Shown here: one piece after another, positions 41,687-50,944 of the stretch
How the letters are laid out: each line of letters begins with the position of its first letter
Numbering within the stretch: the first letter of the stretch is position 1
NCBI RefSeq assembly: GCF_010233585.1
Contig: NZ_CP045997.1
Span: 7,176,914-7,240,913, forward strand
Direction of reading: 5' to 3'
From: Spirosoma endbachense
GTDB lineage: Bacteria; Bacteroidota; Bacteroidia; Cytophagales; Spirosomataceae
DNA length: 64,000 bases
Notes under the pieces: generated by a model
Databases searched by the model: none
What the model was told of the DNA's origin: nothing
The model's input: the letters and a program-made list of their open reading frames with translations, nothing else
Made by a program: the position numbers and the translations under genes

Positions 41687-43126
41687 TTGGCTCACTACCG
41701 CAACTTTACTACCGTTCAATCCGATCTTCAATCTGGTGCTGTTACCTGCCGCCAGTTAGTGGAGCAATACCTCGTTCGCATTGAAGAGAATCGCCATCTC
41801 AACGCTTTCACGGAAGTGTATGCCGATGAATCTTTAGCGCAAGCCGATAAAATTGACCAGAAATTAGCATCGGATACAGCCGGGCGGTTGGCTGGAATGG
41901 TCATTGGCATTAAAGATGTTCTAAGTTATACCGGGCATAACGTTCGGGCGGGCAGTCGAATCCTGGACAACTTCACCGCACAATTTACCGCAACTGCCGT
42001 TCAGCGCCTGCTCGATGAAGATGTGATTATTATCGGGCGGCAAAACTGCGACGAATTTGCGATGGGTTCCTCCAATGAGAACTCAGCTTTCGGTCCCGTT
42101 CGCAATGCGGCCGACACTGACCGGGTGCCGGGCGGATCAAGTGGCGGTTCGGCGGTAGCTGTTCAGGCTGGACTATGTTTGGCTAGTATTGGTTCCGACA
42201 CGGGTGGTTCCGTACGTCAGCCAGCTGCTTTCTGCGGTGTGGTCGGCCTGAAACCAACCTACGGACGTGTCAGTCGCTGGGGCTTAATTGCTTATGCATC
42301 CTCGTTCGATTGCATCGGCCCGATTGCGAATACAGTAGAAGACGCTGCCCTTTTACTCGAAATCATGGCGGGTCCCGACGATTTCGACAGCACCGTATCA
42401 AGTCAGCCCGTTCAGGCTTATTCACAGGCTCAGCTCCCAAATCGCCCTTTACGCATTGCTTATCTACGCGATGGCGTTGAAAGTACAGGTATCGACGCCA
42501 GTATCCGGGACGCCACCCAACGCAAACTGGACGCCCTTCGGGAAGCAGGCCATACGGTCGAGCCCGTCGATTTATCGCTGCTGAAATACTTACTACCAAC
42601 CTACTATATTCTTACTACCGCCGAAGCATCCTCAAATTTGTCCCGCTTCGATGGAGTCCGCTATGGCTATCGAAGCAAGTCCGACAATTCGGCATCGGAT
42701 ACATCAACAATGGATCTTTTGTCGTTGTACAAAAAAAGTCGCACAGAAGGCTTTGGCGCAGAGGTTCGTCGTCGGATATTACTTGGCACGTTTGCGTTAA
42801 GTGCCAGCTATTACGATGCTTATTATACAAAAGCACAGCAGGTTAGACGGTTGATCCGACAAGAAACCGAACGTGTTTTTGAGCAATATGATTTTTTGTT
42901 ATCGCCCACCACACCAACACCAGCGTTCAAATTGGGCGAAAAAACCGGAGATCCGCTACAGATGTACCTTGCCGATATTTTTACGGTCCAGGCTAACGTA
43001 GTGGGTTACCCGGCCATTTCAATTCCGAATGGTACAGATGCCGGTCTGCCAATTGGCATACAATTGATGGCTCCGCCTTTTGCAGAAGGCGCCATGGTTG
43101 CCTTGGCCAGAGAAATGTGTCGTTGA
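41687..43126 (+). CDS. gatA: Asp-tRNA(Asn)/Glu-tRNA(Gln) amidotransferase subunit A
   Basis: 479 residues, full length. The Ser-cisSer-Lys triad of amidases is visible: Lys76 in GIKDVLS, Ser151 in GGSSGGSA, and nucleophile Ser175 in SDTGGSVRQP. The start is TTG; the frame is open further upstream but without an ATG near the expected N-terminus. GatA releases ammonia from glutamine for the GatB subunit, converting misacylated Glu-tRNA(Gln) or Asp-tRNA(Asn). gatB and gatC are not in this window, as is common in Bacteroidota. Confidence 0.93.
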   Translation: MAHYRNFTTVQSDLQSGAVTCRQLVEQYLVRIEENRHLNAFTEVYADESLAQADKIDQKLASDTAGRLAGMVIGIKDVLSYTGHNVRAGSRILDNFTAQFTATAVQRLLDEDVIIIGRQNCDEFAMGSSNENSAFGPVRNAADTDRVPGGSSGGSAVAVQAGLCLASIGSDTGGSVRQPAAFCGVVGLKPTYGRVSRWGLIAYASSFDCIGPIANTVEDAALLLEIMAGPDDFDSTVSSQPVQAYSQAQLPNRPLRIAYLRDGVESTGIDASIRDATQRKLDALREAGHTVEPVDLSLLKYLLPTYYILTTAEASSNLSRFDGVRYGYRSKSDNSASDTSTMDLLSLYKKSRTEGFGAEVRRRILLGTFALSASYYDAYYTKAQQVRRLIRQETERVFEQYDFLLSPTTPTPAFKLGEKTGDPLQMYLADIFTVQANVVGYPAISIPNGTDAGLPIGIQLMAPPFAEGAMVALAREMCR

Positions 43127-43227
43127 TGGATGATTGTGGATGTGTGATGCAGTAGAAATCTCATCGATGCATCCTATATGCATACATCTCAGTAAAAGCG
43201 TAACGATTACCTAACCGATAAAACTGC

Positions 43228-44862
43228 ATGAACCACTTGAACCGTAGCCTGTTACGAATGGGGCTGTTGAGTGCGGTGCTGGGCGTGATGACAATTGCCC
43301 GTGCCGAGACTACGATTCAATCCGGGCAAGGCGTGTCTGGTCAACAATCATCCGATAGTACAATTGTCAAAAAAGACACTGTCGCTGTTGTTCCGACGGT
43401 GCCCGACAGTTTACTCCGTGAACGCCTGACTAAACTTCAAAAAATAATTCCCTTGAATTACCATAAGTCGGTTCAGGCTTATGTCGATTACTTTACCTTC
43501 CGGAAAGCGAGCGCTACCAAATTAATGCTCGAACGGATGCCGCTTTTCTTCCCGCTCTATGAGCGCATGCTCGCTGATTATGAGCTTCCTGATGAATTAA
43601 AATTTCTGTCTATCGTTGAGTCTGCGCTGAACCCAAGGGCTATTTCACGAGCCGGCGCCGGTGGCCTCTGGCAGATTATGCCTGGAACTGGCCGCGACCT
43701 CCGACTCTCCCAGGACGACTACGTAGACGAGCGTATGGACCCCGTTAAAGCAACCGAAGCTGCCTGTAAATACCTCCGGGACCTCCATAATATTTTTGGC
43801 GATTGGGAACTGGCAATGGCGGCTTATAACTGTGGGCCAGGTGCCGTTAAACGGGCTATGCGCCGGTCGGGTGGTGATTCTTTTTACACCATTTTTGATG
43901 CCTTACCGAAAGAGACACGGGGCTACGTTCCGCAATTTGTGGCGTTTACCTACCTGATGCACTACGCCAACGATCACGGCATTTTCGCTGAGAACTACGA
44001 ATACCCTATCCCGCACGATACGATTCAGGTGACGGGTTATTTCAACCTCGAAACGTTTGCCAGGCAGAGCATGATGCCGTTAGCCGATTTACAAAAAATG
44101 AATCCGGCCATTACAACGAGTATTTTGCCCGAAACCACCAAACGATATCCGCTTCGGGTTCCGCGCCAGCAGTATGACTATTTTGCGTCTCGTCGGCAGG
44201 CCATCATGGATTCGTCAAGTCAGATACCTGCGGCAATGGCTCACGTTTTATTAGCCAGTGCAGAAGACGTTCGGTATGGAACCGACTCAATGGGAATCTG
44301 GTCAACTGTGGGAAGCAATCCTCTGGCCCGGATTACACTGGACGAAACACCTGCCATCGATACTACGCCATCGGGGAAAACAGGTGTAAAACCGGCGAAA
44401 CTGGCCATCCAGCTGGCAACAGCCGAATCGGCCGATGAGCCGGAAGAGGATATGGAAACGGTTGTTTTACGGAAGCCTAAAAAGCACACATACGTCGTGA
44501 AACGGGGTGATAATCTTGGCGACATTGCCGACCGGTTTAATATCGAACTATATGACCTTAAACGCTGGAATCATTTACGGTCGACCCGAATCCAGCGAGG
44601 CCAAAAACTGGTTATTCTGAAGGAGGTAGCCGAAACACGCTCCGAGAGACTAGCCGATCAGGGAACGGCGAAAGGCCGCAAAAAGGCCGAAGCGGTTGCT
44701 AAAACGAAACGGTATAAGCCTAAATACCACCGCGTTCAGGAAGGAGATACCCTCTGGAATATCGCCCAACGTTACGATGGACTGACGATCGATCAGCTTA
44801 AAAAGCTAAATCATATGCGAAGCAGCTCGTTGCGGCCAGGGCAGAAGTTGATTGTTGGCTAA
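43228..44862 (+). CDS. MltD-like lytic transglycosylase with two LysM domains
   Basis: 544 residues. Signal peptide about 1-26 (ending ARAE). The SLT domain spans about 112-260, with catalytic Glu131 in LSIVESALNP, then AGGLWQIMPGTGRDL, MAAYNCGPGAV and YVPQFVAFTYL. A long linker follows, then two LysM modules at about 420-465 (HTYVVKRGDNLGDIADRFN) and 500-544 (YHRVQEGDTLWNIAQRYDG). It cleaves peptidoglycan glycan strands in the periplasm. It follows gatA and ends in a near-perfect palindromic terminator. Confidence 0.93.
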   Translation: MNHLNRSLLRMGLLSAVLGVMTIARAETTIQSGQGVSGQQSSDSTIVKKDTVAVVPTVPDSLLRERLTKLQKIIPLNYHKSVQAYVDYFTFRKASATKLMLERMPLFFPLYERMLADYELPDELKFLSIVESALNPRAISRAGAGGLWQIMPGTGRDLRLSQDDYVDERMDPVKATEAACKYLRDLHNIFGDWELAMAAYNCGPGAVKRAMRRSGGDSFYTIFDALPKETRGYVPQFVAFTYLMHYANDHGIFAENYEYPIPHDTIQVTGYFNLETFARQSMMPLADLQKMNPAITTSILPETTKRYPLRVPRQQYDYFASRRQAIMDSSSQIPAAMAHVLLASAEDVRYGTDSMGIWSTVGSNPLARITLDETPAIDTTPSGKTGVKPAKLAIQLATAESADEPEEDMETVVLRKPKKHTYVVKRGDNLGDIADRFNIELYDLKRWNHLRSTRIQRGQKLVILKEVAETRSERLADQGTAKGRKKAEAVAKTKRYKPKYHRVQEGDTLWNIAQRYDGLTIDQLKKLNHMRSSSLRPGQKLIVG

Positions 44863-44909
44863 AACGAAAACAGCCCGGAAGTTCTGAACTTCCGGGCTGT
44901 TTTCGTTTT
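44861..44909. terminator. Perfect palindromic terminator, 24-bp stem, 1-nt loop
   Basis: Arms 44861-44884 and 44886-44909 are perfect inverse complements around a single T. The ends are A-rich (left) and T-rich (right), suiting the two convergent genes it separates. As DNA this is close to a pure palindrome. Confidence 0.85.
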
Positions 44910-44916
44910 TATTATC

Positions 44917-46710
44917 TTATACCTCCTCGGTTTGTAACTGTTTCTCATACAGTTCCCGATAGGCACCGTTTTTAGCCAGCAAATCTTCGTGCGTACCCTG
45001 TTCAACGATCTCACCATCGTCGAGCATGATGATACTATCGGCCAGCTTTGCCGAAGAAACCCGGTGCGAAATAATAACCGACGTACGGTCGGCCATGATA
45101 CGCTTCAAATTGTTGAGAATAATGTTTTCGGTGTTCGTATCCACGGCTGACAGACAGTCGTCCAGAATCAGGATTTTAGGATCGCGAACAATAGCACGGG
45201 CAATGCTTAGCCGTTGCTTCTGACCACCCGAAAGCGTAACACCCCGTTCGCCAACCCGCGTCTCGAACTGCTCCGGAAAATCAATTACATTCTGGTACAG
45301 GTCTGCATCCCGAACAGCCTGATCGACACGTTCTTGTGACAGATCGGGTTTGCCAAAACGGACATTATTACTGATCGTTTCGGAAAACAGAAACACATCC
45401 TGCGGAACGTAACCCATCTGTTCCCGTACCGACGTTAAGTTATAATCCTTAAGGGGCATATCGTCTATCCGAATCTCTCCAGCAGACACGTCATACATCC
45501 GCGTCAGCAGGTTGGCGAGTGTTGTTTTCCCCGAACCCGTTGTACCCAGAATAGCCACCGTTTCGCCCGCCCGAACGTGCATCGAGAAGTTTTTAATGGC
45601 TACAATGCCCGAATCCGGATAGACAAAACGAACATTTTTGAACTCAATCTCGCCATTGATTGATCGGCGGATATTTTTTTGCGAAACAATATCGGTTTTG
45701 ATTTTCAGGAACTCATTGATACGTTCCTGCGATGCGGCCGCCCGTTGCGTCTGACTTGTAGTCCAGCCGAGGGCCATGACCGGCCAGGTCAGCATATTTA
45801 CGTACAGAATGAATTCGGTAATATTGCCCGGTGTCAGCCGTCCGGCCAGAATCTCCTGTCCGCCAACATACACAACCAGCACATTACTCAGTCCAACCAG
45901 AATGGCTACAATAGGAAAGAATAGTGAATCAACCCGGGTCAGGCTAAGCGACTTATTCCGGTATTCGTCGCTCTCCAGTTCAAACCGGGCTGCCGAATTA
46001 TTTTCCTGAACAAACGCCTTCAGAACACGAATTCCCGAAAAAGCTTCCTGCACATAGGTCGAAAGTCGCGATAAGCTCCGCTGAATCTCTTCCGACCGCC
46101 GGATGATAATGTTATTGACCAGATAAATGGCAATCGACAAAACCGGTAACGGCAGCAATACATAAAGCGACAATCGGGCGTTGATGCTAACCATGTAGGT
46201 AATGACCAGAATAAACAGGACAATCAGGTTCAGTCCATACATAATGCTTGGCCCAACATACATCCGCACTTTGCTGACATCTTCCGAAATCCGGGCCATT
46301 AAATCGCCGGTACTGTGCTGCCGATAGAAACTAATTGGCAGTGTCTGGTAATGATCATAGATCTCGTTCTTCAGATCATACTCGACATGCCGCGACATGA
46401 CAATGAGCGTTTGCCGAACCAGGAACAGGAAAAACCCCTTGAGCAAGGCCATCACAAGCGTAAGGACACCGAACAGCAGTAGACTAAAGGCGAATACATC
46501 ATACAGCGATGATTGTAATGGCGACTTATCGTAGAGGTAATAAATATCGAGTGTTTCGCGCACCAGATCCAGTGCGTAGCGAACTAACTGGGCAGGAAAA
46601 ATGCCAAAAAGGTTCGATATAATGGTGAATACTGTTCCCCAAATCAAATACCATTTATACTTGAGGAGATATTTATTCAGATAGGAAAGTGCTTTCACAG
46701 TGCGACCCAA
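44917..46710 (-). CDS. ABC exporter, fused permease and ATPase
   Basis: 597 residues. Six membrane helices (about 15-310) followed by an ATPase domain: Walker A GTTGSGKTT (about 392-400), Q-loop GYVPQDVFLFSETI, signature LSGGQKQR, Walker B ILILDDCLSAVD, H-loop ISHRVSS. The residue after the Walker B Asp is Asp instead of the catalytic Glu (DDCLSAVD), as in one half of heterodimeric exporters such as BmrC. No second half-transporter gene is adjacent. The cargo is unknown (lipid or drug-like by family). Confidence 0.9.
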   Translation of the reverse strand: MGRTVKALSYLNKYLLKYKWYLIWGTVFTIISNLFGIFPAQLVRYALDLVRETLDIYYLYDKSPLQSSLYDVFAFSLLLFGVLTLVMALLKGFFLFLVRQTLIVMSRHVEYDLKNEIYDHYQTLPISFYRQHSTGDLMARISEDVSKVRMYVGPSIMYGLNLIVLFILVITYMVSINARLSLYVLLPLPVLSIAIYLVNNIIIRRSEEIQRSLSRLSTYVQEAFSGIRVLKAFVQENNSAARFELESDEYRNKSLSLTRVDSLFFPIVAILVGLSNVLVVYVGGQEILAGRLTPGNITEFILYVNMLTWPVMALGWTTSQTQRAAASQERINEFLKIKTDIVSQKNIRRSINGEIEFKNVRFVYPDSGIVAIKNFSMHVRAGETVAILGTTGSGKTTLANLLTRMYDVSAGEIRIDDMPLKDYNLTSVREQMGYVPQDVFLFSETISNNVRFGKPDLSQERVDQAVRDADLYQNVIDFPEQFETRVGERGVTLSGGQKQRLSIARAIVRDPKILILDDCLSAVDTNTENIILNNLKRIMADRTSVIISHRVSSAKLADSIIMLDDGEIVEQGTHEDLLAKNGAYRELYEKQLQTEEV

Positions 46711-46812
46711 CAGCTTTATTTTCGTAACCCTCCGAAACCGGGAAAAGTTGCACGTTTTGCTAAGCGGTACGTTGTGTTCCAGTCGGTCAGAGGCTGCTAT
46801 CCCACTCGGGTA

Positions 46813-47517
46813 CTAACGATTTATCGTCTCCGATACCGACAGCGCAGCCAGGGCCACAAGAGCTAATCCCAACACACCCGTTCCGAGCATAATAGCCGCC
46901 ATAGCCCAGCCTTTTCCCCGATAACGATCCCGATTACGCCTGATCGTTGTCAGACTGGCTACCCCCAAAAGCGTGGCCGTCAATGGAAGCGTTACGCCCA
47001 GTACCCACATCAGCGTTCCGCCTGCCACAAATAGCGAACTAAAAGACAAAACAGCCAATCCTAAGGCAACAAGAGCCAGCTTATAGGTTTTTCGGCTCGT
47101 ACTGTTTCGGTCTATCGCATGTGTACGTGGTGCTACATGGGCTATTGGAAGCGAATGAAACCACCGACTAAAACGCTGATTATGGTAACTATCGGGATTG
47201 CGATGACGGGATACATTGACCACAGCCGGTGTATGTTCCGAAGCTGCCGCCTTCATCAGCGAACCAGTTGGCGATGTGGTTGCAGTCGGTAATGTGGCTA
47301 CCATCGTTTCGCTCGAAGAACCGCTAACCTCCTGGTGGATCGGCACTGTATCAGTCGCTGTCGTGACAGGAAACGTAGTCAGGTTTGTTCGTTGAATCGC
47401 ATTGCGCTGCGACTGAAAATAGGCGGGATGAGTTGGGCCACAACTCGATAGCAGGGTCAAGATGCAGATCGCGATGAAAGCCCCAGGGCTGACTGATCGC
47501 TGGCAAAAAGAGGACAT
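46813..47517 (-). CDS. Lipoprotein with C-terminal DUF4190-like membrane pair
   Basis: 234 residues from the ATG at 47517 (the longer frame to 47553 overshoots the signal). Lipobox ILTLLSSC near residue 28, then a Ser/Thr-rich polar linker (about 35-140), then two hydrophobic segments (about 150-185 and 205-230) with the central basic loop TTIRRNRDRYRGKGWAMA. The two-helix end resembles DUF4190-type domains. A lipidated N-terminus plus C-terminal membrane pair is unusual. Divergent from nusB; function unknown. Confidence 0.65.
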   Translation of the reverse strand: MSSFCQRSVSPGAFIAICILTLLSSCGPTHPAYFQSQRNAIQRTNLTTFPVTTATDTVPIHQEVSGSSSETMVATLPTATTSPTGSLMKAAASEHTPAVVNVSRHRNPDSYHNQRFSRWFHSLPIAHVAPRTHAIDRNSTSRKTYKLALVALGLAVLSFSSLFVAGGTLMWVLGVTLPLTATLLGVASLTTIRRNRDRYRGKGWAMAAIMLGTGVLGLALVALAALSVSETINR

Positions 47518-47640
47518 GTAGAAGTGAGTATAGGTTAAGTCATACGGTTTCAATTGGGAAAACTACGAATAAAGGCGTATTTTTGCAATCCATACAGGCA
47601 GTTCTTTTTTTTATCGGTAGATACACTAGTTTTATCCGGG

Positions 47641-48810
47641 ATGCTCAACAGGCGACTACTCCGAATAAAGGTCATGCAGGCGCTTTACGCCCTTCGGCAG
47701 GCCGAATTCTCAAATCAACAATTAGCCCTCGACGGCATCGCAGACCTCTTTCAGCCCGACCTGAACTCGATGCAGACACAGGACAAACGGCAGTTGGAAG
47801 GCTACCGACAACTTGCTGGTCTTCTCTTTGATGAAGCCATCAAAAATAATCTGCCTGCTCAGGATGACGACGCTCCTCAAAAAGTATTGAAAGCAGCCAA
47901 CGACGGTTTAGTGTTCTACCAAAGTCGCACAAAAAAAGACCGCCAGCATTTCGCTCAGATGATGCTCAAGCAGGTAAATGGCATTTATGAAGATTATTTG
48001 CGGGTGCTGTTACTGCTTGTTGAGCTTGGTCATGCGGCCCGCACTGACCGTGAGCGCCAGTATCGTAATGTCGATGAAACACCTTTCCCATTCGAGTCTG
48101 ATCTGAACGATAATACGGTTGTTCAGGCACTGGCGGCACATAAAGCCCTCCAGAACGAAGCGCTCAGGCAAGCTGTTTCATGGTCAGAAGAACTGGGTTT
48201 CGTCCGTAAAGCGCTGCGGGAAGTTCTAAAAACCGATGAAACCTATCGTGCTTATTGTGAACAGAAAACGCATACGGCCGACGAAGATCAGGCATTGGCA
48301 CAATACGTGCTACGAACACTTATATTCAAGCACGAAGGCATTCGCGACCAATTGGCCGAAATTGACCTGAGTTGGGCTGAGAATAGTGAAGTTGTTCGCG
48401 GTTTAGCCATCAGAACGCTCAAATCAGTGCAAAGTCCGGCAGGTTTACAACTCGAACCCCTGACCGATGATTGGGAAGAAGATGAGCTCTTTTTGAACAC
48501 CCTGTTTCAAAAGTCGCTGGAAAATGATGCCGATTATGAGCAATTATTAGCTGATCAGCTACAAAATTGGGATGTAGAGCGTGTTGCCATGCTGGATAAA
48601 ATTATTCTGAAACTGGCTGTTTGCGAATTACTTAACTTTCCAAACATTCCGGTCAAAGTTACGATTAATGAATATATCGAACTGGCAAAAGCATACAGTA
48701 CGCCTAAAAGCGGTAAATTTGTCAACGGAATTCTGGACAACCTTTCCGAAAAGCTGCAAGCTTCAGGGCGTCTTCGTAAGAGTGGACGTGGGTTGCTGGA
48801 CAATAAATAA
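47641..48810 (+). CDS. nusB: Transcription antitermination factor NusB (long Bacteroidota form)
   Basis: 389 residues from the ATG at 47641 (MLNRRLLRIKVMQALYAL, the conserved NusB start); the frame continues upstream to 47554 without similarity. The C-terminal NusB domain is seen in DVERVAMLDKIILKLAVCELL and KVTINEYIELAKAYSTPKSGKFVNGILD. The central 200-residue insertion is the feature that makes Bacteroidota NusB much longer than the 140-residue E. coli form. NusB binds boxA RNA with NusE. First gene of a + strand cluster. Confidence 0.92.
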   Translation: MLNRRLLRIKVMQALYALRQAEFSNQQLALDGIADLFQPDLNSMQTQDKRQLEGYRQLAGLLFDEAIKNNLPAQDDDAPQKVLKAANDGLVFYQSRTKKDRQHFAQMMLKQVNGIYEDYLRVLLLLVELGHAARTDRERQYRNVDETPFPFESDLNDNTVVQALAAHKALQNEALRQAVSWSEELGFVRKALREVLKTDETYRAYCEQKTHTADEDQALAQYVLRTLIFKHEGIRDQLAEIDLSWAENSEVVRGLAIRTLKSVQSPAGLQLEPLTDDWEEDELFLNTLFQKSLENDADYEQLLADQLQNWDVERVAMLDKIILKLAVCELLNFPNIPVKVTINEYIELAKAYSTPKSGKFVNGILDNLSEKLQASGRLRKSGRGLLDNK

Positions 48811-48820
48811 TTGAGTTTAT

Positions 48821-48890
48821 TGTTTGTGGTTTGTAGTTTGAGTGTTCGGTTGAACCTTAACTTTAAACCTCAAACAACAAACCACAAACT
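48821..48890 (+). repeat. 22-bp inverted repeat between nusB and the ytxH-like gene
   Basis: Arms 48821-48842 and 48869-48890, a low-complexity TGTTTGTGGTTTGT-type sequence with one or two mismatches. A smaller AACCTTAA/TTTAAACC motif lies in the loop. It ends 9 bp before the next ATG. Confidence 0.7.
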
Positions 48891-48899
48891 TTTCTAGAA

Positions 48900-49202
48900 A
48901 TGAGCAGAATTGGCCGTGATTTAACCTTTTTGCTAACCGGAATTTCAGCGGGTGCCATCATCGGATTGTTATACGCTCCCGACAAGGGCAAAGTTACCCG
49001 TGATCGGCTAACGTTCCGGTTGTCGAAATATCGGGAGCAGATCGAGAGTATGATCAACGACTTAGTTAATTCGGCAGAATTACCCGAAAATCTGTCGAAA
49101 AACGAGGGCCAGCGCGTTGTGAACGATGCACGCGAAAAAGCCGAACGGCTTCTGGAAGATGTTGATCGCCTGATGGCCCAGATCAAGCAGCAAAATGCCT
49201 AA
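48900..49202 (+). CDS. YtxH domain protein
   Basis: 100 residues. A glycine-containing hydrophobic N-terminal segment (LTFLLTGISAGAIIGLLYAPDKGK) is the YtxH signature. The rest is a charged helix or coiled coil (KAERLLEDVDRLMAQIKQQ). Such proteins are small membrane-anchored stress or envelope proteins of unknown mechanism. It is flanked by long inverted repeats on both sides. Confidence 0.88.
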   Translation: MSRIGRDLTFLLTGISAGAIIGLLYAPDKGKVTRDRLTFRLSKYREQIESMINDLVNSAELPENLSKNEGQRVVNDAREKAERLLEDVDRLMAQIKQQNA

Positions 49203-49208
49203 ACAAGG

Positions 49209-49296
49209 TAGTTTTCAGTCTTCAGTGTATAGAGTTCAGCGGGCTGACTGTATCAGCGCCAGTTGCTGAACTCTATACACTGAAGACTGAAAACTA
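49209..49296 (+). repeat. 32-bp perfect inverted repeat, 24-nt loop
   Basis: Arms 49209-49240 and 49265-49296 are perfect inverse complements (TAGTTTTCAGTCTTCAGTG...). The loop contains CAGCGGGCTG-like secondary pairing. It begins 7 bp after the ytxH stop and ends 17 bp before the DUF1573 start, so it is either the transcript end or a leader structure for the next gene. No T-tract. Confidence 0.85.
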
Positions 49297-49313
49297 TAAA
49301 CTACTCACCACTA

Positions 49314-49766
49314 ATGTACTTACAAAAATGGCTCCTTCTCCTGGCTGTAGCTTCAGTGAGTTGCGGGCAAATCAGTTGCGATAACCGGAAACAGGGCGAA
49401 TCGGCCAAGGTTACTGCAACGGGCAAAATGCCTAAAATTACGTTTGCGGAAAAGGGAATTTATGACTTTGGAGCCCTAACCGAAGGAGACACGGTTGAGC
49501 ATGTGTTTAAATTCACCAATACCGGTGAATTTCCGTTGATTATCAATAATATTACAGCCTCTTGTGGCTGCACAACGCCCGAATGGCCCCACGAACCAGT
49601 TGCTCCTGGTGCAACCTCATCGATTCGGGTACGGTTTAATAGCCGGGGTAAAAGCGGAGAACAAAACAAAACCGTTACAGTCATTGCCAATACCGACCCG
49701 GCCATGACTGATTTGCAATTCAGAGCGTTGGTTAACTCCAAAGCCGATTCAACCAAAAAATCATAA
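49314..49766 (+). CDS. DUF1573 lipoprotein-like exported protein
   Basis: 150 residues. A signal segment with Cys residues (LLLAVASVSCGQISC) suggests lipidation, most simply at Cys17. The DUF1573 Ig-like domain is clear: YDFGALTEGDTVEHVFKFTN, then SCGCTTPEWPHEPVAPG, then RVRFNSRGKSGEQNKTVTV. Found widely in Bacteroidota next to yajC; it is periplasmic, role unknown. Confidence 0.92.
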   Translation: MYLQKWLLLLAVASVSCGQISCDNRKQGESAKVTATGKMPKITFAEKGIYDFGALTEGDTVEHVFKFTNTGEFPLIINNITASCGCTTPEWPHEPVAPGATSSIRVRFNSRGKSGEQNKTVTVIANTDPAMTDLQFRALVNSKADSTKKS

Positions 49767-49778
49767 TTCCACTCACTC

Positions 49779-50099
49779 ATGTTTTCGATTTTATTACAGG
49801 CTGCGGCCGGTTCCAATACATCCATGATCTACAACGTGTTGTTGTGGGTAGGTATCATTGGCGTATTTTATTTCTTCATGATTCGTCCCCAGCAGAAGAA
49901 ACAAAAGGACCAAAAAAGCTTTGTGGACAATCTGAAGAAAGGCGATAGCGTCGTAACAATTGGTGGATTGCATGGACGCATTGCATCGGTCGACGGCACA
50001 ACGGTCACTCTCGAAGTTGATCGGGGCGTGAAGATGACTTTTGAAAAATCGTCTATCTCGCGTGAAGCAACAGCTAAACCAGCTGATTTAGAAAAATAA
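49779..50099 (+). CDS. yajC: Preprotein translocase subunit YajC
   Basis: 106 residues: a membrane helix (about 23-39), the invariant FFMIRPQQKKQKDQ, and the small beta domain with GDSVVTIGGLHGRI and VTLEVDRGVKMTF. YajC is a SecDF-associated subunit. It lies 12 bp after the DUF1573 gene, indicating one transcript. Confidence 0.95.
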   Translation: MFSILLQAAAGSNTSMIYNVLLWVGIIGVFYFFMIRPQQKKQKDQKSFVDNLKKGDSVVTIGGLHGRIASVDGTTVTLEVDRGVKMTFEKSSISREATAKPADLEK

Positions 50100-50104
50100 G
50101 AGCA

Positions 50105-50149
50105 AACCCCGGTGATTTGAGGAGTCATTGACTTTTGTTCGTCGGGGTT
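50105..50149 (+). terminator. Weak hairpin after yajC
   Basis: AACCCCG (50105-50111) pairs with CGGGGTT (50143-50149) around a 31-nt loop. Weak, and it may not end the transcript because the next gene starts 17 bp later. Confidence 0.3.
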
Positions 50150-50165
50150 ACTACATGTCTCCATT

Positions 50166-50861
50166 GTGACCATACCCCCAAACAACCGACCGTTTCAGCC
50201 AACGAAGGCCCTGTTGTGTCTGGGAGCGGCTACGCTGTTCTGGTTTCTGAGTGCGCTCAATAAAACCGGCTATACGCTCAACGTCGAATACCCGATCCGG
50301 TTTGTCTATAATGACTCACTTTTTGTTCCCACCAAACCGCTACCGCGCACTGTGCGTGTCAACGTTTCGGGCGATGGCTGGGGGCTACTTCGCCATTCCT
50401 GGTTACAGTTTCGGGTTGACCCCATTGACTATACGGTATCAAATCCGCTACAGGCATCGGTAATCAACACGTCTTCGTTGACCGCTGCACTGGCCGAACA
50501 CATCAAGAAACTGCACGTTAATTACGTCATTGCCGATACAGTTGAAATGGGATTTGATCGACGTATGACAAAAACGATTCGGTTGATTCCCGATAGTCTG
50601 CACATCGATCTGGCTCCCCGTTACATTGTGTCGAGTGTTATCAATATGACCCCCCGCACCATTCAGGTCGAGGGGCCGGAACGACTCGTTCGCGGCATTG
50701 CGGATACACTACCTGTAACGATTCCCGGTAAACGGATTGCCGACAATTATGATAACGAAGTGATCCTGAATCATTTCCGGCACCCATTACTGCGCGTCAG
50801 TGCCGACCGGGTAACGGTTAGTTTTGAAGTCGGCGAGTTATTATCTCCGCCGTTGAAATAG
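50166..50861 (+). CDS. YbbR-domain (CdaR-like) protein
   Basis: 231 residues, GTG start. One N-terminal membrane helix (about 13-32, LLCLGAATLFWFLSALNK), then two YbbR-like beta repeats: PIRFVYNDSLFVPTKPLPRTVRVNVSG and VINMTPRTIQVEGPERLVRGI. The position after yajC and before coaE is a known Bacteroidota order. CdaR regulates cyclic-di-AMP synthase in Firmicutes; no cdaA is adjacent, so the role here is uncertain. Confidence 0.85.
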   Translation: MTIPPNNRPFQPTKALLCLGAATLFWFLSALNKTGYTLNVEYPIRFVYNDSLFVPTKPLPRTVRVNVSGDGWGLLRHSWLQFRVDPIDYTVSNPLQASVINTSSLTAALAEHIKKLHVNYVIADTVEMGFDRRMTKTIRLIPDSLHIDLAPRYIVSSVINMTPRTIQVEGPERLVRGIADTLPVTIPGKRIADNYDNEVILNHFRHPLLRVSADRVTVSFEVGELLSPPLK

Positions 50862-50944
50862 AGGATCAGTAATTAGGGAGCTTTCCACAAAAGCGGACAA
50901 AAAGCCATGCTACGCCTTCTTCCAGGAGTAAACTCTGACAACTC

